Part shown: positions 35,389 through 45,200 of the stretch, in pieces
How positions within the stretch are numbered: position 1 is the first letter of the stretch
Layout: each line of letters starts with the position of its first letter
The notes under the pieces: model-generated
Told to the model about the DNA's origin: nothing
Database searches by the model: none
Seen by the model: only the letters and a program-made list of their open reading frames with translations
Translations under genes and position numbers: made by a program
Source of the DNA: Topomyia yanbarensis
Taxonomy: Eukaryota > Arthropoda > Insecta > Diptera > Culicidae
Assembly (NCBI RefSeq): GCF_030247195.1
Contig: NC_080671.1
Location: 185,297,725-185,361,724, forward strand
DNA: 64,000 bases
Reading direction: 5' to 3'

Positions 35389-36127
35389 CAGCAGACACCG
35401 AAAATTGACCATTACCGCCATTTTGGAATCCAAAATGGCGACTTCCGGTTCCCACAAAATAGTGAGAACCACCATCAACATAGGTGTCATTTGAAAGGAT
35501 ATTGTCAGCAGACACCGAAAATTGACCATTAGCGCCATTTTGAAATCCAAGATGGCGACTTCCAATTACCACAAAATAGTGAGAACCACCATCAACATAG
35601 GTGTCATTTGAAAGGATATGGTCAGCAGACACCGAAAATTGACCATTAGCGCCATTTTGAAATCCAAGATGGCGACTTCCAGTTACCACAAAATAGTGAG
35701 AACCACCATCAATATAGGTGTCATTTGAAAGGATATGGTCAGCAGACACCGAAACTTACGAATGCCGCCATTTTGAAATCCAAGATGGCGACTTCCGGTT
35801 CCAACAAAATAGTGAGAAACACCATCAATATGGGTGTCATTTGAAAGGATATGGTCAGCAGACACCGAAAATTGATCGTTAGCGCCATTTTGAAATCCAA
35901 GGTGGCGACTTCCGGTTCCCACAAAATAGTGAGAACCACAATCAATATGGGTGTCATTTGAAAGGATATGGTCAGCAGACGCCGAAAATTGACCATTACC
36001 GCCATTTTGAAATCCAAGATGGCGACTTCCGGTTACCACAAAATAGTGAGAACCACCACCAATATGGGTGTCATTTGAAAGGATATGGTCAGCAGACACC
36101 GAAAACTTACGATTGCCGCCATTTTGA
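35389..36127. repeat. 117-bp tandem satellite, six units plus a partial
   Basis: Units start with CAGCAGACACCGAAA (the sixth has GCC for ACC) at 35389, 35506, 35623, 35740, 35856, 35973 and 36090. All are 117 bp apart except one 116-bp step. Each holds the inverted pair CGCCATTTT / AAxATGGCG around TGGAATCCA- or TGAAATCCA-type sequence. 117 is divisible by three, so the minus strand reads as 39-residue repeats (DHILSNDTH...GSRHLGFQNG) through most of the array. The 116-bp unit shifts the frame. I see no start context or function for these frames. Confidence 0.9.
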
Positions 36128-36415
36128 TTTAATTGATTTAATTGGTTTTATTGATTTGATTGATTTGATTGGTTTGATTGATTTGATTGATTTGATTGAT
36201 TTGATTGATTTGATTTTTGATTGATTTGATTGATTGTTTTCAATTTGATTGATTTCATAATTTTCTTTGATTGCATTGATTGCATTAATTTCATTGATTT
36301 GATTGATTACATTGATTGCATTGATTGGATTGGTCACATTGATTGCATTGATTGGATTGATCGCATTGATTGCATTGATGTCATTGTTTTTTATTGATAT
36401 CTTTGACGTCATTAA
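36128..36415. repeat. GATTGATTT microsatellite
   Basis: A degenerate 9-bp repeat (GATTTGATT and variants with GCATT), directly joined to the end of the satellite array. The 107-codon Ile/Lys/Asn frame on the minus strand is its translation, not a gene. Confidence 0.85.
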
Positions 36416-37009
36416 TTTCAATTTCAACATTTTTACATTAACATCAACGGCTTTCCCGAATCAAACATATCTACATTTCTCGGTTTCATACGATTATTCG
36501 CCAAGAAAGATAGCCATTTTGAATTTCGTGTCCGTCATCTTGGTTTTTAATATGGTAACGAACATCAATTGTGAAACTTTAACAATCGCCCAGAAGCTAA
36601 CATTTCGATATTGCCCCATCGACTCTCAACAACTAACCTTATTCAATTCAGTTGTTCAGTTGTTTATTCGGCAGCACTGCACATGAATTTACTGCCTCCT
36701 TCTTCTACCGTAGTACCGCGTACAGAAAAAACCAGGTTCGGTTTTCTAAAACCGAACCGATACCGCTGTTTAGAATACATTAACACGAGTTGAAACTCGT
36801 GCACACATGTAAACGGTGCTGAGTGACTCGGTTTGGTTTTCAAAACCGACCATACCAGTGAATGTACGTACCGGTTGGTTTTCTTACCCACCTCTGGTTG
36901 TCGGTAGGGATAAGAAAATATCGGTAGTTTACCCTTGGCCGTCTGTGAATCGGTAGGGAAGACCAAAATCGGTAGGACTACCGATAAATCGGTAGGTCTG
37001 GCCACTCTG

Positions 37010-37415
37010 GTCACCATCCTCTCTTGCCACCTAACGAGGACGAAGTTGATCACCCAAAAGATGAATCATCTATTGTGGTTCCTAAGAGTTATAGGAAGAA
37101 TAGGAACGCTTCCTCCCCTAAACTTCCTTGTAAAAGCCTTGTCCTTTGAGGGGGCTCCGAAAACTCTTGGAAGCGTTGCAATAACATCGAAGCTAACAGC
37201 TCCTGATCTCGGAGGGCTAAGATCAGACAATGAGTTTCCAGCACTTTCTGGAGCATAAAAACCCCAAGTGTTTCTTTGTTTCAGTTAGAGAATGATCGCT
37301 ACGCTAGATTTATTAAATTCTCTGACAATGTGGACTGGATAATAGAAACCTTCAATGTTACAGATCCCATTAAAAGTCTGCTGTTAATTTTTGTACCCAT
37401 CGTAATAACAGAAAC
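37010..37415 (+). pseudogene. Loner/jockey-like LINE ORF1, 3' portion
   Basis: After the second copy of GTCACCAT the ORF1 reading resumes: NEDEVDHPKDESSIVVPKSY, KNRNASSPKLPCKS, SFEGAPKTLGSVA (shifted frame), then FIKFSDNVDWIIETFNVTDP and IKSLLLIFVP up to about 37400. The order matches the ORF1 C-terminus of the LINE broken at 34608. Confidence 0.7.
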
Positions 37416-37529
37416 TCTACGGTGGTGAGTATCTTTCGATGGTAGTCTCAATCACCAACGGCTCAAGGCCATCGGAATCAATCAGTGTTTCGCATGACCT
37501 CTCTCGAAATATCGACTGGACGAAACGAA

Positions 37530-37793
37530 CACACTTAATTCAGCTCGGCAATTTCCCAACATCCGTGTAGTCAGCAAATCTGGAAACTGACATCTCAGTA
37601 AAGTGATATTTGTTTACTGATTTTCGGTGAAATATTTCTCGAGTCTCAGCTATCAACTGAGATCTTAGCAAAAACAAAACAAGCTTTCACTGAGATCTTA
37701 GCAAAAACAAAGATGTTTGCTGAGATCTCAGCTGTTGTGATTTCGGCAAAAGTTACAAAAAAGCTGAGATTCGGCAGAAAAAATTAAGTGTGA
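37530..37793. mobile_element. CACACTTAATT MITE inside the LINE
   Basis: CACACTTAATT at the left is matched by AATTAAGTGTG at the right. Inside, CTGAGATCTTAGCAAAAAC occurs twice in direct order and TGAGATCTCAGC variants several more times. No target duplication is clear. It separates recognisable ORF1 from ORF2 of the LINE. Confidence 0.6.
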
Positions 37794-37796
37794 ATA

Positions 37797-39530
37797 CCTG
37801 GCACGAACATCCAACAACGCTCTCTCAAGAGTGAGTCAAAGAGTATACGCAGAGAAGGCTGCCGCGAATAAAGCCTACCGCGGTGACGGGTTAATCGTTG
37901 GCTACCGACAGTACGTGACGTTAGAAACGCGAATGAAAAGTTTGATGAAAGCCAGGAAGTGTGGTTACTGGCTCCGGTTTGTTTATGGATTAACGAGAAA
38001 AACATCGATGAGCACACTTTCGGGCAAAGCGCGACGTATGCGAAACCGAAACAGTACTAACGAGAGCGTGGAATATTCAAACCGTTGGATATACGATTTC
38101 GCCAAGAAGGTTTGCTTGGATTCCGCCCCGGCATCGAAGAACTTCCAATTTCACGAACGAAACACCTTTTTGGTCAACTTGTTGAAAAATCAGCCAGACT
38201 CTGCCAAAAGACGGTTGTTGAATTTATTTAATAAGTTTCTTGAGGGTAACATTGTCCCTCATGTTTGGAGGCAAGTGAAGGCCATCGATATCCAAAAAGC
38301 TCTGATCACAACTCGTATCGACCGATTGCAATGCTGTCCTGTATTCGGAAGGTAATTGAAGCAAATGGCTTACCGTCAGATAAAAAATTTGGATTCTGCA
38401 AAGGTAAAGGGATGAACGATTGCCTTACGTTGATCTCTACTAAAATTCAAATGGCCTATGTTAGCAAAGAGAAGATGGCATCAGTGTTCTTATATATTAA
38501 GGGGACTTTAGATTCAGTTTCTACTAACGTTCTTTCAGAGAAGCTGCACCAGCAATCTTAAACAACTTCTTGCCAAACTTGTTGTCTGAAGTGATTTATC
38601 GACATCACCACTTAGCTACATGGGTCTTGCCCAGGGCTCATGTCTAAGCCCTCTAGTATACAATTTCTATCTCAAGGACATTGATGAATGTCTTGATAAT
38701 TCCTGCACATTAAGGCAACTTGCCGTCGTCTGCAAGTGAGGTTTTTGTTACGGGATCCAAAGTTGACGACCTACAAGGACCATTACAAAATACCCTGGAT
38801 AATTTGTCGACTTGGGCTATTAAGCTGGATATCGAACTCTCCATGGAGAAAACTAAGCTAGTTGTATTTTCCAGGAAGCGTGAACCAGCTCAACTACAGC
38901 TTCTATTAATGGGTCAAACTATCGCTCAGGTCTTCACAGTAAGATATCTAGGGGTCTGGTGCAACTCGAAAGGTACCTGGGAATGCCATATTAGGGGTTT
39001 GAAACAGTAATGCTAGCAAAGGATCAATTTTTTTGCATAATAACCGGAACAGTGGAGTGCCTACCCAGAAGACCTAATTAGGTTGTATCAAACAACGATA
39101 CTGTCGGTAATGGAATATAGATGCTTCTGCTTTCGCTCCGCAGAGAATATACCTTTCATCAAACTCGAAAGAATACAATGTCGTTGTTTGCGTATCGCCT
39201 TACGAAGCACGCACTCGACCAATACGATGAGTTTCGAAATCCTTTCGAGCGTTCTCCCGCTAAAAAAAAGGTTTCAGAAACTTTCATATTGATTGCTCAT
39301 TCACTGTGATATCTTGAACCCATTGGATATTGAAAACTTCGAGAGACTCTACTTTCACTACATGGCACAGAATATTAACCCGTCTCCTTACAATCCCAAC
39401 TGCAAGTTTTTTTACAATAAATTTCGAGAGACCGACTGCTGTAAGATAGGTCTGACCAATCTTGGTGGATCCCTCACTGGTCCAAGAAGAACCACCCGAC
39501 GTCCCGCGGCGTGCCTTCTTGGCAGTCCAT
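37797..39530 (+). pseudogene. Loner/jockey-like LINE ORF2 (RT) relic
   Basis: Frames at 37831-38355, 38265-38561, 38720-39010 and 39083-39532 give collinear ORF2 motifs: LMKARKCGYWLRFVYGLTR, RNRNSTNESVEYSNRWIYDF, LLNLFNKFLEGNIVPHVWRQ, SYRPIAMLSCIRKV, FGFCKGKGMNDCLTL, a degraded motif A (VFLYIKGTLDSVSTNV, Asp changed), MGLAQGSCLSPLVYNF and YLGVWCNSKGTWECHI. The YADD-equivalent motif is degraded. Many shifts and stops; the RNase H domain is missing. Same element as the ORF1 parts upstream. Confidence 0.8.
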
Positions 39531-40265
39531 GAATGTCACAACCGTCGTCGAAAACTGCTCGCTCGATGTTCTTTCCTCCTCTGTCTTCGTTGTTCATCCC
39601 GTCCTCCCTGTAGCTGACATTGCTGTTACACCCATACTTATTTTAGCGGGCTGATAGGACTGCAGCTTATAGCTTACGGGATCTCGGTCCGTCCCGCGAG
39701 ACGAAATTTGCAAAATCGGACGAATTAGCAACTGTCTGCCAAGTAAACGCCGGTCCTCGTTAGAAGGACTATTTTGCGCATTTTTGACTCGAAGAGTGTA
39801 ACGTCAAGTCCTCTATTTTCTCTAATCCAAGGTATCTTGCTCGTAACAACGCGTGCTAAGTCGTCAGTGTTGCAATTAGAACTTTGCATTGATTCCGCTT
39901 CTGTCTTCTTCCTGATCTCCTCTTGGGTTCCCTTGATCTGAAGCGGATCAATCAACTATTAAGTAAATCAGCGAGCGCTGTCAACCGCAATGTCCACTAA
40001 TACTAAATTCCCTCTAGCTATTCTACCAATTATTCTTCCTGTTCTAGTGTGCATAAATGATTATTTAAATTATTTAAATGGCATCAGATTGAATTACCAT
40101 GTTGTAACACCACTCTGCTTGTTTAATATAGTGGAGAACAACTGTGCTATTTCATCTCTATCCTTTACCAGAATCCTCAGTTTTTCTATTATCATTGTGT
40201 TGAGTAGTTAGACGAGTGAAGGCATTTTAGGGTTTCACAAAGAGAATCTCTGCCCATAAAGGATA
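39531..40265. other. Unassigned sequence, possibly LINE 3' remnants
   Basis: GC-richer to about 39720, then AT-rich. No motif recognised. Confidence 0.3.
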
Positions 40266-40266
40266 C

Positions 40267-40640
40267 AAGAAATATTTATCCACTAAAGTTTGCTTGAACC
40301 GAATGTCCGCCTGGTTCGACTCGAACAGACACCCCGACACGAAAGGGCTGCTTATCATTTCTGAGAGCCGGTGTGCTTGATCGAGTTAAATAATCATAAG
40401 ATCAAGTCCTGAATAGTTAATTATCTCTTAACTGCCAGTCCTGCAGTCCTTTCCTGAACCAGCCTCATATCCAAGTTCAAAAGAGTCGACAACTAGCAGG
40501 ATCCACATGTTGCGCACCCAAGCGAATTGAACAACTTGCAAGTAGGAGCACATATCCATCAACCAGCTGTGAAGACTACCGATCCACTGAGAATGGACCA
40601 TGCCAGTCGAAGGCCACAGGCCCAGCGCCATAGCGTACAA
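40267..40640. repeat. Direct repeat copy 1 (uninterrupted)
   Basis: Similar, with scattered differences, to the repeat that flanks the BEL element (41390-41612 joined to 48831-48970). Shared landmarks are GAGCCGGTGTGCTTGA, CTTTCCTGAAC, TCGACAACTAG, AAGTAGGAGCACA and AGGCCCAGCGCCAT. The minus strand is open in both copies, but I do not recognise a protein. Here the site ACTAG (40492-40496) is single, that is, empty. Confidence 0.75.
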
Positions 40641-41389
40641 TTCCTGAAATTAGATGCTGTCATTTCAATGGTAGTAACTGTATCATTCCCTCTTGTAAAA
40701 CTCGTTTACCGCTGTTCATCTCTTCTGGCATTTCGAAGCTGTCGGTCGACCGTTTCATAGAACAGATCTCTTTCATCGAATCCGTCGGAACTCATATATG
40801 AGACGCTCAAGGGGATCTACAAGCTCGAATATCAACTATCTGAAGCGAAAAAGACATTATATAATTTTATAAATATTCCCTAATCCTATAATCAACTAAG
40901 ACTGTCTGTCGATTCTAATGCAGAAAAGCCAATGATGTGACCATCAAGAATACGTCAGACAACCTTAATTGGCCCCCTTCGACACCAGTTTGGCTTTACC
41001 AAGCCGTATCGCGGGTGGCAGCGTGAAAACTGCCGAAAAGGGGTTGAGAACAGCTTGAAGCAACATCTGATGTTCCTCCAAACGTGTGTAAAATCCAAGA
41101 CCGACCTGGATAATTCCATCGAGTTTAGTTTGCATACTTTACGTAATTAGACTCACTCTTCTCCATTTACCAACAATACAAACCCATTAAATCTTAAACT
41201 AGTATCCTAAAGGTGTTCCCTAATTTAAAATAAACGAAAATTGCGCCGTAGTTTGAAAATACAGTTGTCATATAATTTCATATAGTTAGCCTCTAGTTTT
41301 AGGAAACATAAAATGTAAATGCAAAAATTAGCACCTTTAAGCTTCAATAATACCGAGCCTCCTCAGATAAAGTGAATAAAAAAAATAAA
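40641..41389. other. Spacer between the two direct repeats
   Basis: Unrecognised sequence. Because the repeats bracket it, they could be old terminal repeats of one element, but no coding relic inside supports this. Confidence 0.3.
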
Positions 41390-41612
41390 AGAAATATGTT
41401 TGACTAGAAATATATTTCCTCTATTCCGCGTAAACTCGAACAAATCACACCGATCCGAAAAGGCTGCTCAAATTTTCCAAGAGCCGGTGTGCTTGACAGA
41501 GATGAACAATCATCAAAACAAGTTCTGAGTAATTAACTAATTCTTAGGCGCCAGTCCTACGTTTCTTTCCTGAACTAGCCTCATACCCAAGGTCAAAAGA
41601 TTCGACAACTAG
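41390..41612. repeat. Direct repeat copy 2, left part
   Basis: Continues after the BEL insertion at 48831-48970. The target duplication ACTAG is 41608-41612 on this side. Confidence 0.75.
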
Positions 41613-42224
41613 TGTTGGAACTGGCAGCACGGGCAATGTTGGAACTGGCAGCACGTACATTGTTGGAACTGGCAGCACGGACATGGTCGGAACTGGGAGC
41701 ACGGACATACACGAGTAGGATTTACACACTTAGAGAGAGGAAAGATTTAGAGTGTAGAGAGGAAGAAGTGTCAGAATCAGAAAAAGGAAAAGATTAACAG
41801 CGTGCGGAAGAATTTCTATTTCTAAACCTAAACCCTAAAATTTATTGGCTAGTGTAAAACTTATTAACTAGTTAAAACTTAATATCTAGTGTAAAACTTA
41901 ACCTATCTTAGAACTACTGCGAAAAACTACTGTAAGTAAATTTGATTCAATTGCAATAATTAAAATATAAGCTAATTGGAAATTTATCCTAACCTAGATT
42001 CGCGTACGATAGAGTTAGTTTGCACTAAAAGCGGGAGATAGCGTATGCAATTGAACGAATACCGATTTATGTAAGTCTTTATTGTATAACTGCATAACTT
42101 TTATCTAAACAAATATAATTGCAGCTAAAAGCTGAATCGAAATCACAAATTGTGATTTGTTGTTTGCGATCTGCTAAACAAATTTCGGATCTTCACGCGC
42201 CCCGTCTTCTTGTTCTCCGGAACA
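41613..42224 (+). repeat. 5' LTR
   Basis: Starts with four 24-bp direct repeats beginning TGTTGGAACTGGCAGCACG (the fourth diverged, GGTCGGAACTGGGAGCACG). Further in, CTAGTGTAAAACTTA occurs twice. TG...CA ends. I could not identify a TATA box with confidence, nor a primer-binding site just downstream. Confidence 0.95.
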
Positions 42225-42259
42225 AAACTTTTAGATAAATCGACCAACGGATCGATAAT

Positions 42260-45200
42260 ATGGCAACAAGTGGTAATAACGAGACCCCACAGACGCCAAC
42301 TGGTGGCGTTGCTTCGAGCTGTGCGAATTGCGACCGTCCGGATAGTGCGGATAATTTTGTGCAGTGTGACAAATGCGACACGTGGTGGCATATGTCGTGC
42401 GCTGGTGTATCGGAGTCGGTTGAAGGTCGTCCGTGGTCGTGTCGTAAATGCACCCCAGATAACGTAAGCATCCGTACGGTATCGTTAGCCACTCGAGCCG
42501 CTCGATTAGCGCTACAACTAGAGGAGCTTGAAGCGAAACGAGCCTTGGAAAAACAAATGTTGGAAGCGGAAAAACGACATCTGTCACAAATGTTCCAACT
42601 TAGAAAGACCCAACTGGAATGTGAGGAAGAACACACGGACCGCAGCCGGATAAGCAAGCGGCAGAGTATCGACCAGGTGCGTCAGTGGATGGAAGAATGC
42701 GCTGAACAAGCAGAAGGTGCCGTTAGATTCTCAACCAATCTAGAAACAGCCTCGCTGTCAATGCCGCAGCAAACATCCCAGTTCGAGGGGAACACGAAAG
42801 ACAGTTGCTACCCCGGTAGGACAGTGATGCCACAGGTAGGACAAGTCCAGAGTCCGCTGAGGCATCCTTCGTTACCAAACGTACTTCAGCGTACGTCATT
42901 GTCAGCAGTAAATCCAGCTGGCCAATACGGCTACTCCGTTCCAGGTGCCGGTAATTATAAGCAAATCCAACTGGTGGATACCGGTGCGATCCCCAAGGGA
43001 ACCAACGTTGAGCAAGCCGTAGTAAGCGTTACCCACAACCCCGCAGGTAACCCTTTACCCCCCGTAGTACCAGGTAAGCCACCACATAGTAAAAATAAAG
43101 TGAAAGCCCAACTGTGTTGCGAGGATAATATTGCTCAATTAACCGAGCAGTTCGGGAACATTCAAATTCCCTCGGCATTACTAATGAACCAAAAGAGTGA
43201 TGCTGTATTCCCAAAGAATCTAACGAGGAATGTGTGTATAGAGCAGGTACAACCGAACCCTTCGTTTGGAACAGTCCCAGTTCCTCAAGGGCTTTTGAAT
43301 ATGTCTACATTTGTTCCAACCCCCTCGCAGTTAGCAGCCCGACAGGTGATGACGAAAGAATTACCCCCCTTTTCGGGCAACCCAACCGACTGGCCCGTAT
43401 TCATAAGCAGCTTTATGACAACTACGCTTGCTTGTGGATATTCGAGTGCCGAAAATTTAACACGTTTACAACGCTGCTTGAAAGGTGCTGCATACGAAGC
43501 TGTCCAGAGTCGTTTGGTTCTACCTGAGTGTGTTCCCCACGTGTTGGAGGACCTGCATTTTCTCTTTGGTAGGCCTGAGCTTTTAATCGACGCACTTCTT
43601 GAAAAGGTTCGTTCTGTCGCTGCACCGAAATCCGAAAAATTGGAATCCCTTATCGACTTTGGTATGGTGGTACGAACTCTTTGCGACCACTTGGAAGCTG
43701 CCGGTCAACGTGAACATTTATCGAATCCGTCCTTGTTGACGGAGCTTGTCGGGAAGCTTCCCGCTCACGTTAAAATGGAATGGGGTGCACATCTGAAAAA
43801 CTGCCGAGAAGTCAATTTGAAAACTTTCGCCAGTTTCATGTCCAGTGTGATGACTTCTGTGGGTAGAGTGACAATGACAAAAGTGAACAAGCCGCCGGAG
43901 AAAACGAATCAAAGAACTAGAGGATCGATTAACACACACGCTGCTAATCCAGTAGCCGCCGTTGTTCCGGATAGGTTGTGCTATTCGTGTAGAAAACCTG
44001 GTCACCGCATTCAGGATTGTGGAATGTTCAAAACGCTGCCTATGGAAGAACGTTGGAGGTACGTGAATACGAACGGACTTTGCCGAAACTGCTTGAATGC
44101 CCACGGGAAACGTAGCTGTCGCAGCAAGGGTTCGTGTGGCATCCAGGGTTGCGAGTATCGTCATCATCCTCTACTGCACGCAGCACGAAACAATCAAGTC
44201 TTGAACGGCCAACACCAACATTCAGCGGGAAACTTCACGCATAGAGTACTCGAACAAATCATCCTGTTTCGTATTGTGCCTGTGGTGTTACGCGGGAGTA
44301 AAGCTACCATTAACACGTTCGCTTTTCTCGACGAAGGATCGTCACTGACGCTTGTCGAAGATAAACTAGCAAACGAGCTCGGCGCCAACGGGATTACGAA
44401 GCCTTTGTGTCTGATGTGGACCGGAAACGTGACGAGGATGGAATCAGCATCAAAACAAATTTCTCTGACGATCTCGGCGGTGAACGGAAATAAGGAGTAC
44501 GAGGTAGAAGATGCACGTACAGTGAAGGAGTTGTCTCTTCCAAAACAAACAGTATCATTTGAACGCTTGGTCAACCAGTATCGTCATCTCCAAGGACTTC
44601 CGATTGCCAGCTATGAAGATGCAACACCCAGACTGTTGATAGGAGTAAATAATTTGAATCTGATTGTTCCACTACGAACTAAAGAAGGCCTACGTTACGA
44701 ACCCGTTGCTGTCAAAACCAGATTGGGCTGGTGCGTCTACGGCGGAAAGACGGGTGATGGAACAACACATACAGTGAACTGTCATTCATGCGGTTGCACT
44801 GTAACTCAAGAGCTGCATAACACAGTGAGAGATTATTTCGCGCTAGAAGATGTCGCGGCTAAGGCGGTTACCGTGCTTGTGTCAGAGGAAGAGAAGCGTG
44901 CCCATCGTATCCTGGAACAAACGACAACTCGTATTGGCAAACGCTTCGAAACGGGGCTGCTATGGAAGTATGACCATATTGAGTTCCCTGATAGCTACAA
45001 TATGGCTATAAGCCGACTGGAATGCCTGGAGAAGAAACTGTCACGAGAACCGAAGCTTAAGGAGATCGTTCAGGAGCAGTTGACTGCATACCAAACAAAA
45101 GGCTACGCCCATCTCGCTTCAAAGGAGGAACTACTCAATGCGGACCTGAAACGAGTCTGGTATCTGCCACTAGGACTGGTGACGAATCCTCGGAAGCCAG

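Larger units (their letters stand above)
34816..36896. mobile_element. Inner hAT element carrying satellite DNA
   Basis: Starts CAGAGGTGGGAAAAAACCGG; the inverse at the right end is CAGAGGTGGGTAAGAAAACC. GTTGTCGG flanks it on both sides (34808-34815, 36897-36904), and the duplicated bases belong to the outer element. Subterminal sequence is rich in AACCAAA/TTCGTTT and CCGGT phrases. The interior holds a 117-bp tandem array and a 9-bp microsatellite but no transposase. It is a non-autonomous hAT element of 2081 bp. Confidence 0.88.
34609..37009. mobile_element. Outer hAT MITE (interrupted)
   Basis: Ends CAGGGTGGCCAGA and TCTGGCCACTCTG are inverted with one mismatch and flanked by the 8-bp duplication GTCACCAT. 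Its own sequence is only 34609-34815 plus 36905-37009, about 310 bp, rich in ATCGGTAG boxes near both ends. The rest is a second element inserted into it. The TIR start CAGGG and 8-bp duplication place it in hAT. No transposase is present. Confidence 0.85.

Noticed and set aside
35389..36127. CRISPR-like regularity of the tandem array
   Set aside because: The units are contiguous without unique spacers, lie in eukaryotic DNA and are part of a transposon; it is a satellite.
36107..36430. 107-codon Ile-Lys-Ser/Asn repeat protein
   Set aside because: Pure translation of the 9-bp microsatellite; no start context or conserved region.
40428..40640. 70-codon minus-strand frame in the direct repeat
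   Set aside because: The frame is open in both repeat copies, but I recognise no protein and cannot tell coding from chance, so it is not called a gene.
42193..44574. Several minus-strand frames over 100 codons in the BEL element
   Set aside because: They lie opposite a long intact polyprotein and have no recognisable domains.
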